DNA of 64,000 bases, from contig NZ_NISU01000001.1 of NCBI RefSeq assembly GCF_002335805.1, positions 2,426,079 to 2,490,078 on the forward strand, read 5' to 3'. The notes beneath the pieces were generated by a model. That model was not told the DNA's origin, did no database searches, and worked only from the letters and a program-made list of their open reading frames with translations. This DNA comes from Bacillus sp. FJAT-45350 (lineage in GTDB: Bacteria > Bacillota > Bacilli > Bacillales > NISU01). Both the position numbers and the translations under genes were made by a program. Positions 9,360 through 19,315 of this stretch are shown here, piece by piece; within the stretch, counting starts at the first letter, position 1, and each line of letters starts with the position of its first letter.

Positions 9360-10022
9360 CTAATTTTCTAGCAATTCCTCCATTTTCTTCTTTCCATGGC
9401 CTGCAAGTAAATGATCAGGTTGTACCTCTATTGCCCGGTCAAAGTAATGAAGTGCTTTTTTTGCATTCTCTTTATATGCATAAGCAACACCTAGATTAAA
9501 ATAGGCATCCGCATGATTCTCATTTCTTTCTATAACCTCTATAAATACTTTCATTGCTTCGTCAATTTGCTCTAATTGAGCTAGACATAATCCATATTGA
9601 AACTTTGCATCTATATCATCCACGTTCAACTCTACAGCTCTCTTTAAATTGGCCAGAGCGTGTGGCAGTTGACCTTCCTGATAATAAGACATTCCAAGCA
9701 TAAAATAAGCGTCAGATTCATCGAGATTATTCTGTAATGATTTTAAAAACATCTCAATAGCATCTTTATATTGTTCCATATTGTAAAAAGCATTACCAGC
9801 ACCATAGTAAGCAGTAGCAATTGAACCATCTATTTCTATAGCTTTGTTGAAAAAGACTATCGCCTTTTCTAATTCCCCAACCATTGCTAATAAATTTCCG
9901 AAATTTGTATAAGCAACTGGGTCGTTTGGATTCTCTTCAATCGCCTCATTAAACATTTTTGCAGCTTCTTCATAATTCTTTTCCTTCATATATGTAACAC
10001 CTAATTGATTCTTATCACTCAT
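9360..10022 (-). CDS. yrrB: TPR-repeat protein (YrrB type)
   Basis: About six consecutive 34-residue TPR units cover the whole 220-residue protein (for example AVAYTNFGNLLAMVGELEKAI, ATAYYGAGNAFYNMEQYKDAI and ADAYFNLGVAYAYKENAKKAL). It has no signal peptide, so it should act in the cytoplasm as a protein-binding scaffold. The B. subtilis homologue YrrB lies in the same place. I choose ATG 10022 because the in-frame ATG at 10031 directly touches the AAAGG ribosome site. The partner is unknown; co-transcription with recD2 and mnmA suggests links to repair or tRNA thiolation. Confidence 0.88.
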   Translation of the reverse strand: MSDKNQLGVTYMKEKNYEEAAKMFNEAIEENPNDPVAYTNFGNLLAMVGELEKAIVFFNKAIEIDGSIATAYYGAGNAFYNMEQYKDAIEMFLKSLQNNLDESDAYFMLGMSYYQEGQLPHALANLKRAVELNVDDIDAKFQYGLCLAQLEQIDEAMKVFIEVIERNENHADAYFNLGVAYAYKENAKKALHYFDRAIEVQPDHLLAGHGKKKMEELLEN

Positions 10023-10077
10023 GCTGTTCATCCTTTCAAAACATATTAATTAAATTATAACAAAGAGGAAGGGGTTT

Positions 10078-11404
<1,327 letters not shown>

Positions 11405-11468
11405 TTAACTTTGGCAATGGCTGTAATCACTGTACAAATAACAAGTACAGTATTTCTGCACATTGCTT

Positions 11469-11513
11469 AGAGAGTGTCCCAAAAGGTACTAACACCTTTT
11501 TAAACACTCTCTA
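11469..11513 (-). terminator. Hairpin at the end of iscS
   Basis: AGAGAGTG and CACTCTCT form an outer stem and AAGGT/ACCTT an inner one. The hairpin begins at the iscS stop codon (TAG at 11513-11511). No long T-run follows, so read-through into mnmA is likely. Confidence 0.5.
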
Positions 11514-12653
11514 TAATGCTGTTATTCTTTTTACTATTGCAGCAGTTTTCACTGCAACCTCTTCTATTTCGTCAATAGTGTTACCTAATCCGAAGCTAAA
11601 TCGGATAGCAGAACGTGTTCGTTCATCATTTCCTATCATCGCTACTAGAACATGTGAAGGCTCAACTGAACCTGCTGTACAAGCCGAACCACTTGAAGCA
11701 GCTATTCCAGCTAAATCAAGATTAACAAGTAGAGATTCTACATTTGCTCCTGGAAAACTTACATTTAAGATGTGAGGAAGAGTATGATCTGTACTTCCAT
11801 TAAGGATGAATTCAATTCCTTCATCTCTAAAGACCTTTACCATCACATCTTTAAATGATTTATAACGATCCATTTTATCTTCTATATTACTTGTTGCCAT
11901 GCTGACTGCTTTTGCAAAACCTACAATTGCGGCTACATTCTCAGTTCCAGCACGCCGTTTCCGCTCTTGTTCTCCTCCATATAAAAAAGGCTTAAGAGCA
12001 TGTCCCTTACGAATATACAAACAGCCAATTCCTTTTGGTCCATTTATCTTATGAGCCGAAACTGATAAAAAGTCTACAGGTAACGTCTGTACATTAATAT
12101 TAACAGTACCAAAGGCTTGCACGGCATCTGTATGAAAAGCAATACCTTTTTCCTTAAGAAACGTACCTACTTCTTCAATCGGCTGAATTGTACCAACCTC
12201 ATTATTACCATACATCATCGTTACTAGAATCGTATCTTCTCTCACACTTTCTTGTAACTCCTCAAGCGACACCCTTCCAGTCTCATCCACTGGCAAGTAT
12301 GTCACTTCAAAACCTTCCTTCGCAAGCTGCTGGCATGTATGAAGTACAGCATGATGTTCTATTGCAGTAGTAATAATATGGTTGCCTTTACTACTTTGTT
12401 GCTTAGCTACTCCGACAATTGCCATATTATCTGCTTCTGTGCCACCACTTGTAAAGATAATTTCATCGACAGATGCATTTATCGATTGTGCAATCGTTTT
12501 TCTAGCATCATCAAGAGCTTTCCTAGTTTCTCTACCAAACCGATGAATACTAGATGGATTTCCAAAATATTCATTAAAATATGGCATCATTGCCTCTAGC
12601 ACATCTGGATGGAGAGGTGAAGTTGCTGCATGATCCACATATATTGGTTTCAC
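11511..12653 (-). CDS. iscS: Cysteine desulfurase (YrvO/IscS type)
   Basis: This PLP enzyme removes sulfur from cysteine. The N-terminal VDHAATSPLHPDVLEAM, the PLP lysine in LSVSAHKINGPKGIG and the active-site cysteine in SSGSACTAGSVEPSHVL are all present. In B. subtilis the homologue YrvO feeds MnmA, the next gene here. A GTG at 12653 is preferred as the start (MKPIYVDHAATS): the in-frame GTG at 12662 lies inside the GAAGGTGA ribosome site. It follows cymR, the cysteine-metabolism repressor. A second, shorter-loop desulfurase is at 57586. Confidence 0.95.
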   Translation of the reverse strand: MKPIYVDHAATSPLHPDVLEAMMPYFNEYFGNPSSIHRFGRETRKALDDARKTIAQSINASVDEIIFTSGGTEADNMAIVGVAKQQSSKGNHIITTAIEHHAVLHTCQQLAKEGFEVTYLPVDETGRVSLEELQESVREDTILVTMMYGNNEVGTIQPIEEVGTFLKEKGIAFHTDAVQAFGTVNINVQTLPVDFLSVSAHKINGPKGIGCLYIRKGHALKPFLYGGEQERKRRAGTENVAAIVGFAKAVSMATSNIEDKMDRYKSFKDVMVKVFRDEGIEFILNGSTDHTLPHILNVSFPGANVESLLVNLDLAGIAASSGSACTAGSVEPSHVLVAMIGNDERTRSAIRFSFGLGNTIDEIEEVAVKTAAIVKRITAL

Positions 12654-12754
12654 ATAATTCACCTTCTTTACCTAACTCTTTAATACTATATATTATAGCC
12701 AACTATCATATAGGAAAACCATGCAAGTGGCAATTACAACTGCTCATTTATAAA

Positions 12755-12772
12755 GAAAGGGAGTCCCCCTTC
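12755..12772 (-). terminator. Weak hairpin between cymR and iscS
   Basis: On the minus strand GAAGGGG pairs with CCCTTTC and is followed by a short TTTAT run. It may partly end cymR transcription; evidence is limited to the structure. Confidence 0.4.
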
Positions 12773-12780
12773 CTAATACC

Positions 12781-13200
12781 CTAAATATAAAACATATAGT
12801 ACTCTTGGTCTCCGCTATCTTTATAATTAGCTAAATCTAATAATGTTGTATTATCAAGAACTTCTTTTACAGCATCACGAATTTTAATCCATAAATCACG
12901 TTTAGCTGGTTCTTCATCATCCATTACTTCTACAGGACTAATTGGTCCTTCAAGAACACGGATAATATCTCCTGCTGTTATTTGTTCAGGTTCTTTTGCA
13001 AGCATATAACCACCGTATGCTCCTCTAACACTTTTTACAAGCATTGCATTCCTTAAAGGAGCAATAAGTTGCTCTAGATAATGCTCCGATAAATTATGGT
13101 CTTTCGCTATTGATTTTAACGAGATTGGACCTTCACCGAACTTCTTCGCTAATGCCATCATGATTGTCAGCCCGTAACGTCCCTTGGTTGAAATTTTCAT
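12781..13200 (-). CDS. cymR: CymR, Rrf2-family cysteine metabolism repressor
   Basis: The 139-residue protein opens with MKISTKGRYGLTIMMALAKKFGEGPISLKSIA, the Rrf2 winged-helix DNA-binding domain, and has VRGAYGGYMLAK in the wing. It lacks the three-cysteine Fe-S cluster of IscR, as expected for CymR, which senses cysteine supply through a complex with CysK. The ribosome site is GAGGGG. The gene overlaps the 3' end of the upstream membrane-protein gene by 68 bases, so the two are probably translationally coupled. Confidence 0.93.
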   Translation of the reverse strand: MKISTKGRYGLTIMMALAKKFGEGPISLKSIAKDHNLSEHYLEQLIAPLRNAMLVKSVRGAYGGYMLAKEPEQITAGDIIRVLEGPISPVEVMDDEEPAKRDLWIKIRDAVKEVLDNTTLLDLANYKDSGDQEYYMFYI

Positions 13201-13840
13201 TCTGTTCCCCTCTTTCCATCATTCGATCTACTATCCTTTGACATTGTGGCAATGTTATCCCAACAACAGATCCTATACCAAAACTAAATATAATTGTCCC
13301 TATAAAGACAGGTCCCCCTAATAACCAACCTACCGAGAGAACAATCACTTCCATTACACTACGTACATACTGAACTTTCCAGCCAGTAATCTTTGTAAGA
13401 GCCAGCATTAAGCTATCTCGAGGTCCAGCTCCACAATTTGGAGCAATATATAATCCAATTCCATAGCCGATCACGATTATTCCTATTATAAGCATTAGAA
13501 ATTGTCCTATTAATGAAGAAGGAGTCACTAAGATGAATAGGAATATATCAATAAAAATACCAACTAAAAGCATATTAATAAAGGCACCTAATTGAGGCCA
13601 TTCTCTTGTTAAAAGAGTTGTCAAACCTATAATACAGAATCCAGCTATAATTGTCCAAGTTCCGACGGTTAGACCAAATTGGAGCTGTAACCCGATGTGA
13701 AATACATCCCAAGGAGCACTTCCTAAATCAGCAACGATCATCATCGAAATTCCAAAAGACATTATAATTATACCAATCATAAAAATAGCCCAACGTAAAA
13801 ACAATTTCTTTGTCCGATATCTTGGATGTGCCGTATCCAT
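13133..13840 (-). CDS. YczE/YitT-like integral membrane protein
   Basis: The 235-residue protein has five to six hydrophobic segments and the motifs ADLGSAPWDVFHIGL and APNCGAGPRDSLMLAL typical of the YczE/YyaS family. The family has no settled function (YczE of B. subtilis influences bacillaene/surfactin production). Its last 23 residues (beginning ERGEQNENF) are encoded inside cymR in another frame and are hydrophilic, which looks like a late extension. Start at ATG 13840. The pairing with cymR hints at a sulfur-compound transporter, but that is only inference. Confidence 0.8.
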   Translation of the reverse strand: MDTAHPRYRTKKLFLRWAIFMIGIIIMSFGISMMIVADLGSAPWDVFHIGLQLQFGLTVGTWTIIAGFCIIGLTTLLTREWPQLGAFINMLLVGIFIDIFLFILVTPSSLIGQFLMLIIGIIVIGYGIGLYIAPNCGAGPRDSLMLALTKITGWKVQYVRSVMEVIVLSVGWLLGGPVFIGTIIFSFGIGSVVGITLPQCQRIVDRMMERGEQNENFNQGTLRADNHDGISEEVR

Positions 13841-13883
13841 TCTATAACCCTACTTCCAATATTCGAGATTTCAATTCTTTGAC

Positions 13884-13892
13884 ATTATAGCA
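13884..13892 (-). promoter_or_regulatory. Extended -10 promoter for the yczE-like gene and cymR
   Basis: TGCTATAAT on the minus strand is a perfect extended -10 element. The -35 region 17 bases upstream is poor. It lies 44 bases before the membrane-protein start, in the divergent gap towards rarA. Confidence 0.5.
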
Positions 13893-14101
13893 CGAATTGG
13901 AATTAGTATGTTACTAAACCGATAGGAATCTTTGTAATTACTCTTCTGCATTAATTTGATTTATTTTAAAAAGCTTATCATATCGTTTACACTATAAATA
14001 CGTACTGGATACTTAGGAGAAGTCAATCAAAAAGATAACGATTTACTAGTTGGTTAACCTCTGTTGACCATAAGTGTAGATATTATTCTAGGAGAGATAT
14101 T

Positions 14102-15379
14102 ATGTCAAAGCAACCCCTTGCTTATCGAATGAGGCCTACTAAAATAGACGAAGTAATCGGACAAGATCATTTAGTATCTGAAGGTAAAATTATTTGGAGA
14201 ATGATTGAGGCGAAGCACCTTTCTTCCATGATACTCTACGGGCCACCAGGTACAGGAAAAACATCAATAGCCCGAGCAATCGCAGGCAGTACAGATACCC
14301 ATTTTAAAATGCTTAACGCTGTTGTCAATAATAAAAAGGATATGGAAATTGCTGTTGAGGAAGCAAAAATGTCAGGGAAAATGATTTTGATTTTAGATGA
14401 AGTACACCGCTTGGATAAAGCAAAACAAGATTTTCTCCTTCCTTTCTTAGAAAAAGGACTCATTACTCTCATCGGTGCGACTACTGCCAATCCCTATCAT
14501 GCAATTAACCCTGCGATACGTAGTAGGTGCCAAATCTTTGAACTTAATTCGCTTACTCCTGAAGATATACAAAAAGTCATACTACGAACACTAAAAGATG
14601 AACAAGACGGCTTTGGTACAAAAGAGATAACAATTGATGACTCCGCCTTAGAACATTTAACCTATGCTTCTGGCGGCGATGTTCGTTCAACTTTAAATGC
14701 CTTAGAATTAGCTGTATTATCAACGAAGCCCAGTGATACCGGCCAAATCCACCTCACACTTCCTACCGTTGAAGAATGCTTACAAAAGAAAAGCTTTACG
14801 CATGATAAGAATGGAGATGCCCATTATGATGTATTGAGCGCATTACAAAAATCAATCCGTGGTAGTGACGTTCATGCTGCGATTCATTACTTAGCGAGAC
14901 TAATAGAAGCCGGGGATTTAGTCAGTATTTCAAGAAGATTACTTGTTATTGCCTATGAAGATATTGGGTTAGCAAACCCGCAAGCAGGACCAAACACATT
15001 ATCTGCTATTGAAGTCGCAGAACGTGTTGGTTTTCCTGAGGCACGAATTCCACTTGCTACAATAGTAGTAGAACTCTGTCTCTCTCCAAAATCAAACTCT
15101 GCTTACAAAGCTGTTGATAATGCACTGGCAGATATTCGTAGCGGTCGTGGCGGTACAGTTCCAAATCATCTAAAAGATTCTCATTACAAAGGTGCAGAAA
15201 AATTAGGGCGAGGATTAGAATATTTATATCCACATGATTATCCAAACTCTTGGGTTAAACAACAATACCTACCTGATACATTAAAGGATAAAAAGTATTT
15301 CCAACCTAATCATAATGGACAAGAAAAACATCTTGCTAAAGTATATGAAAGATTAGAAGAACTAAAGAAAAATAAATAA
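14102..15379 (+). CDS. rarA: RarA (MgsA) replication-associated AAA+ ATPase
   Basis: RarA acts at stalled replication forks. The AAA+ domain shows Walker A GPPGTGKTS, Walker B ILDEVHR and an arginine-finger region INPAIRSRCQIFEL; the C-terminal half has the tetramerisation domain with KSIRGSDVHAAIHYLARLIEAGDL. The 425-residue length equals B. subtilis YrvN/RarA. The ATG at 14102 follows GGAGAG. It is divergent from the cymR unit, as in B. subtilis. Confidence 0.96.
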   Translation: MSKQPLAYRMRPTKIDEVIGQDHLVSEGKIIWRMIEAKHLSSMILYGPPGTGKTSIARAIAGSTDTHFKMLNAVVNNKKDMEIAVEEAKMSGKMILILDEVHRLDKAKQDFLLPFLEKGLITLIGATTANPYHAINPAIRSRCQIFELNSLTPEDIQKVILRTLKDEQDGFGTKEITIDDSALEHLTYASGGDVRSTLNALELAVLSTKPSDTGQIHLTLPTVEECLQKKSFTHDKNGDAHYDVLSALQKSIRGSDVHAAIHYLARLIEAGDLVSISRRLLVIAYEDIGLANPQAGPNTLSAIEVAERVGFPEARIPLATIVVELCLSPKSNSAYKAVDNALADIRSGRGGTVPNHLKDSHYKGAEKLGRGLEYLYPHDYPNSWVKQQYLPDTLKDKKYFQPNHNGQEKHLAKVYERLEELKKNK

Positions 15380-15388
15380 TTATTTGTG

Positions 15389-15430
15389 GGTGTTCCAAAA
15401 AGTTACTTCCAACTTTAGGACACCTTTTTT
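15389..15430 (+). terminator. Terminator of rarA
   Basis: GGTGT...AAAGTT pairs with AACTTT...ACACC around the loop ACTTCC, followed by a run of T residues from 15425. Stem 15389-15424. Confidence 0.85.
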
Positions 15431-15527
15431 ATTTTTCAATTAAACTAGTATATTTAATTACAGTTAACAATCATTGAATTATTTTATAACTCGAAGAAAA
15501 TCCTAGCAAATTTTTCTAGCAAGATAT

Positions 15528-15557
15528 GTATAAATCCTAGATTTCCTGGAAAGAGTA
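15528..15557 (+). promoter_or_regulatory. Sigma-F type forespore promoter
   Basis: GTATA (15528-15532), a 15-base spacer, and GGAAAGAGTA (15548-15557) fit the B. subtilis sigma-F consensus (GywTA, 15 bases, GGnnAnAnTw) at every conserved position. It lies 36 bases upstream of the rsfA-type start codon. Expression in the early forespore is expected for this family. Confidence 0.7.
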
Positions 15558-15593
15558 GAGATATCAAACAAATTACAGGGAGTTGGGAAAACT

Positions 15594-16199
15594 ATGAAAG
15601 TAAGACAAGACGCATGGTCACACGAGGATGACGTATTATTAGCTGAAACCGTACTACGCCACATTAAAGAAGGCAGTACACAATTACTAGCATTTGATGA
15701 AGTAGGAGATGAACTTAATCGTACATCTGCTGCATGTGGGTTTAGATGGAACGCCGTTGTAAGACTTAAGTACATTAACCAAATTGCAGAAGCAAAGAAG
15801 GAAAGAAAAGAAAGAAAGAGACATTCTGCTTATCTTTCAAGCACTAGAAACCCTACTAGAAGACAGCAAGTTGTTACTTCTATTGAAGGCTTAGATATGG
15901 ATATGATTATCAATTATCTACAAAACATAGATAATAATGATGACACTACTACAAGTCTACAAAGGGAAAACGACTATTTATTAAGAGAAAATCTTGAATT
16001 ATTAACAAAAACAAAGGAACTAGAAACAGAGTTAGAAAAGCTTAAGAAGGATCATGGAACAATTGAGGAAGACTACCAGTCCCTTATTCAAATCATGAAT
16101 CGCGCTAGACGTATGGCAATTCTTCAAGAGGATGAACCACTATCCTCACCTACTTTTAAAATGGACAAAAACGGGAACCTAGAGAAGGTTGCAAAATAA
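15594..16199 (+). CDS. rsfA: RsfA-family forespore transcription regulator
   Basis: Residues 5-60 form the Myb/SANT-like domain of the RsfA/GerR family (DAWSHEDDVLLAETVLRHI and RTSAACGFRWNAVVRLKY). After a very basic stretch (KKERKERKRH) comes a linker and a coiled coil (about residues 120-165: LQRENDYLLRENLELL). B. subtilis RsfA is made under sigma-F and tunes sigma-F genes; the paralogue GerR (YlbO) acts in the mother cell. The sigma-F-type promoter here favours the RsfA role, although at 201 residues it is shorter than RsfA. The ribosome site is CAGGGAG. Confidence 0.82.
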   Translation: MKVRQDAWSHEDDVLLAETVLRHIKEGSTQLLAFDEVGDELNRTSAACGFRWNAVVRLKYINQIAEAKKERKERKRHSAYLSSTRNPTRRQQVVTSIEGLDMDMIINYLQNIDNNDDTTTSLQRENDYLLRENLELLTKTKELETELEKLKKDHGTIEEDYQSLIQIMNRARRMAILQEDEPLSSPTFKMDKNGNLEKVAK

Positions 16200-16236
16200 A
16201 ATAGAGAAGCAGATCTTATCTGCTTCTCTATTTTTT
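16197..16236. terminator. Bidirectional terminator between rsfA and lutC
   Basis: An almost perfect stem of about 16 bp (AATAGAGAAGCAGAT with ATCTGCTTCTCTATT) with a 3-base loop is flanked by A-runs and T-runs. It serves the two convergent transcripts. Confidence 0.9.
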
Positions 16237-16952
16237 TATTTATCTTCCACCACAATATAACATGCTCTAACAGGTCCATGAACTCCTACAACAAGATTCA
16301 TTTCAATATCAGCACTATTACTTGGTCCTGAAATGAAATTTATGCAGGAAGGAAAATATCCTGCTTTTTCTGCTAGCTTATGAAATTCATGAGTTGCTTG
16401 AGTCATTCTTGGAACTATCGTGCTCTTTGGAATAATGGCAATATAACCCGTCGGTAAAAGACTGACAGACCGTCCTTTTCCTTTATCACTCATAAGTACA
16501 ACCGTACCAGATTCTGCTAATGTCATATCAGAAAAAGTAATCCCAACATCAGCTTTCTCTGCTATTTCTACATTCTCTTCACCTAATTCTGAATTCCAAA
16601 CATGAACATCTTTACCTTCACCTGAAAGTTTATCGAAGAATCCAGTAAGTTTGTACTCATCAAACCTAGGGTCACCCCAATTGACAATAGAATTCACATT
16701 AAAACTAGCTAACACTTGTTCTATCATCGCAGGTAGATTATCAACTGTAGTCACTTCATAACGAGTATGAATTCGTTCACACTGATTTTTTAATTGGTCC
16801 ACAAGTTGCTCTTGAGAATACCCCTTAAACACATCCCATTGAGGACTATGTTTCCATTTAGGTCTTTCTACTCCACTTTTTCTTGGCTCACGACCTAAGC
16901 TTTTCGCTACATTCGCAAGAAATTTTTCCTTATTTTGAACTGTTCCAACCAT
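16236..16952 (-). CDS. lutC: LutC, lactate utilisation LUD-domain protein
   Basis: The 238-residue protein is a LUD (DUF162) domain protein with DVGITFSDMTLAESGTVVL and SLLPTGYIAIIPKSTIVPRM. LutA, LutB and LutC together oxidise L-lactate to pyruvate in B. subtilis. The start codon overlaps the lutB stop (TAATG at 16952), so the two are translationally coupled. It is the last gene of the lutABC unit and ends at a strong shared terminator. Confidence 0.96.
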   Translation of the reverse strand: MVGTVQNKEKFLANVAKSLGREPRKSGVERPKWKHSPQWDVFKGYSQEQLVDQLKNQCERIHTRYEVTTVDNLPAMIEQVLASFNVNSIVNWGDPRFDEYKLTGFFDKLSGEGKDVHVWNSELGEENVEIAEKADVGITFSDMTLAESGTVVLMSDKGKGRSVSLLPTGYIAIIPKSTIVPRMTQATHEFHKLAEKAGYFPSCINFISGPSNSADIEMNLVVGVHGPVRACYIVVEDK

Positions 16953-18373
16953 TACTGTTTTCCTCCGTTCTCACGCTTTTCAAACCATTGACGGAATGAC
17001 TCTTTGCTCGGCTCTGGAAAATCACGAATATCAGTCCACGGTTTCACTGGTCCTGGTCCTTTTGAGATTTTTCCTTCTTTAGAAAAAGGTCCCATCATTG
17101 TTGGAGCAGCCTTTGAGCCCATTTTATAAATTGCCGGAGAACTAGCAGCCATCGCAAATCCTTTCATTGCTAGCTTTTCAGCAAAGCCACCTTTTCCTTG
17201 GTCCTCAACCATATTACGACGATGCTTTACTAACAAATCATGGAGAGGAATTTTCACGGGACATGCTTCTGTACAAGCAGCACATAAGCTAGATGCATAA
17301 GGTAGTTCCTTATAATCATCATAACCACCTAATAACGGAGAAAGCACTGCTCCGATTGGGCCTGGATAAATCGAACCATAAGAGTGGCCACCAATATGAC
17401 GATATATTGGACATACATTAATACACGCCGCACACCGAATACATTGTAGTGCCGATTCAAATTCAGTACCTAGAATATTCGATCGTCCATTATCTACAAT
17501 GATAAGATGGAATTCATCAGGTCCGTCCACATCTCCATCCTCTTTAGGACCAGTTAAACCTGTAATATAGCTCGTTAATTTCTGCCCAACCGCACTACGA
17601 CATAGCATACTTACTAAAATATCAAGCTCTTCCCAAGTAGGAACAATTCGCTCCATTCCCATCACTGTAATTTGTGTTTTCGGTAGGGTCGTTGCAAGTC
17701 TTGCGTTCCCTTCGTTCGTTACAAGAGAGATACTCCCTGATTCAGCTACAGCAAAGTTACAACCTGTAATCCCGATATCAGCAGATAAAAAGTCACTACG
17801 TAGCTGCTCTCTTGCAAAAAGAGCCAGTTCTTCAGGTTTTGATGTTTTGTCGTAGCCTTTTTTCTCATGAAATGTATCACGTATTTGTTCTTTATTTTTG
17901 TGTAAAGCAGGCGCAACGATATGTGACGGTGGGTCATGGTCATCAATTTGAAGAATGTACTCTCCAAGGTCCGATTCAATTACTTCACAACCAACAGACT
18001 CCAAAGCTTCGTTCATGCTAATCTCTTCTGTTACCATCGATTTCGATTTGATTACTTTCTTTGCATTTTTTTCTTGAGCAATCTTTTTCACATACTCATT
18101 TGCTTCCTCTGCTGTTTCAGCAAAGAACACATGCCCACCTTTTTTTGTAACATTATCAGTTAATTGCTCTAAATAGAAATCTAGATTCTCTAATGTATGT
18201 TGTCGTATTTCTTCTGCTAGGTTTCTCCACTCTTCCCAGTTTCCTAATTCTTCCGCTGCATTAATTCTTGCATTTTTCAGTCGTTCTTGGGCTGACACCA
18301 TTGCATTTCTCATAAATGTATTGTTTAAGCCTTTATCGACACGGTCATTGAACTTCTCGTTACCAATTTTCAT
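16952..18373 (-). CDS. lutB: LutB, iron-sulfur LUD-domain lactate oxidation protein
   Basis: The N-terminal two thirds is a LUD domain ([19 protein letters not shown]). The C-terminal third carries two 4Fe-4S motifs, [12 protein letters not shown] and [11 protein letters not shown]. LutB passes electrons from lactate oxidation in the LutABC complex. I place the start at ATG 18373, because the in-frame ATG at 18379 touches the AAAAGGG ribosome site. The length (473 residues) fits the family. It lies between lutA and lutC on one transcript. Confidence 0.95.
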   Translation of the reverse strand: MKIGNEKFNDRVDKGLNNTFMRNAMVSAQERLKNARINAAEELGNWEEWRNLAEEIRQHTLENLDFYLEQLTDNVTKKGGHVFFAETAEEANEYVKKIAQEKNAKKVIKSKSMVTEEISMNEALESVGCEVIESDLGEYILQIDDHDPPSHIVAPALHKNKEQIRDTFHEKKGYDKTSKPEELALFAREQLRSDFLSADIGITGCNFAVAESGSISLVTNEGNARLATTLPKTQITVMGMERIVPTWEELDILVSMLCRSAVGQKLTSYITGLTGPKEDGDVDGPDEFHLIIVDNGRSNILGTEFESALQCIRCAACINVCPIYRHIGGHSYGSIYPGPIGAVLSPLLGGYDDYKELPYASSLCAACTEACPVKIPLHDLLVKHRRNMVEDQGKGGFAEKLAMKGFAMAASSPAIYKMGSKAAPTMMGPFSKEGKISKGPGPVKPWTDIRDFPEPSKESFRQWFEKRENGGKQ

Positions 18374-18402
18374 GGACATCCCTTTTCACCACCTTTATTA
18401 TC

Positions 18403-19122
18403 TTATTTCACGCTATTTAACACTTGAGCAATATGCATTACTTTTATCGGCTTTCCTTGACGGTCAATACGTCCACCAATATTCATTAAACAACCGCAAT
18501 CAGCTCCAATTAATACTTCTGCTTCTGTTTCTTCAATATGTTCAATTTTCTCATTTACCATTTGTTCTGAGATAGGAACCATCTTAACTGAGAACGTTCC
18601 ACCAAAGCCACAGCAAGTTTCTTTATTCGGTAAATCAGTAAATTCAAGTCCTTTTACATTCTTTAAAAGCGTCATAGGAGCATCTTTCACTCCCAACAAT
18701 CTAGTCATATGGCATGACGTATGATACGTAGCCTTCATAGAAAGAGTAGCACCTACATCCTCTACTTTTAACACATCTACAATAAATTGAGTAAATTCGA
18801 ACGTCTTATCTGCAAGTGACTGAGCCCTTGCTTTCCATTCTTTATCCTCTTCAAAAAGATGAACATACTCATGTATCATTGTTACACATGAACCTGAAGG
18901 GGAAACAATATATTCTGATTCCTCAAATGTTTGGATCATATGTTTTGCTACTTCTTTAGCCTCTTTATGATACCCACTATTATAAGCAGGCTGACCACAG
19001 CATGTTTGTTTTTTCGGAAAATCGATCTCACAGCCTAACCTTTCTAGTACCTCGACTGTATCTTTACCAACCTTTGTATAAAAAACGTCTGCTAAACACG
19101 TGATAAAAAGTGTTACTTTCAT
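18403..19122 (-). CDS. lutA: LutA, CCG-domain lactate oxidation protein
   Basis: LutA carries two cysteine-rich CCG domains ([14 protein letters not shown] and [14 protein letters not shown], each with an upstream Cys), as in glycolate oxidase GlpC/GlcF-type iron-sulfur subunits. It has 239 residues from ATG 19122 (RBS GGGAG); the longer open frame from 19197 enters the leader. It is the first gene of lutABC and lies downstream of lctP in the same direction. Confidence 0.95.
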   Translation of the reverse strand: MKVTLFITCLADVFYTKVGKDTVEVLERLGCEIDFPKKQTCCGQPAYNSGYHKEAKEVAKHMIQTFEESEYIVSPSGSCVTMIHEYVHLFEEDKEWKARAQSLADKTFEFTQFIVDVLKVEDVGATLSMKATYHTSCHMTRLLGVKDAPMTLLKNVKGLEFTDLPNKETCCGFGGTFSVKMVPISEQMVNEKIEHIEETEAEVLIGADCGCLMNIGGRIDRQGKPIKVMHIAQVLNSVK

Positions 19123-19152
19123 AATGGTAATTCTCCCTTCATTAGATAGTCT

Positions 19153-19162
19153 GGTCATCAGA
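19153..19162. promoter_or_regulatory. Operator-like sequence upstream of lutA
   Basis: GGTCATCAGA occurs here, 31 bases before the lutA start, and again at 21204-21213 downstream of the lctP promoter. A GTC...GAC type half-palindrome fits GntR/FadR-family regulators such as LutR. The identity of the regulator is inferred; no lutR gene is in the window. Confidence 0.45.
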
Positions 19163-19175
19163 TCTATTACTATTA

Positions 19176-19227
19176 AAAAAAACGTATCAAGCCCCACATA
19201 ACACTGTGGAGCTTTAACGCTTTTTTA
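19176..19227 (-). terminator. Terminator of lctP
   Basis: On the minus strand, AAGCTCCACA and TGTGGGGCTT form a hairpin with loop GTGTTA. A bulged lower stem (GCGT with ACGT) and eight T residues follow. It would separate lctP from lutABC. Confidence 0.75.
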
Positions 19228-19315
19228 ACATTCACTTCATCCGAATACTTTTCCTTGCTTTTATTATAATTAATTCTTTGAGAAGTAACAATGGAAAGTA
19301 TTTAAAACACATTTT

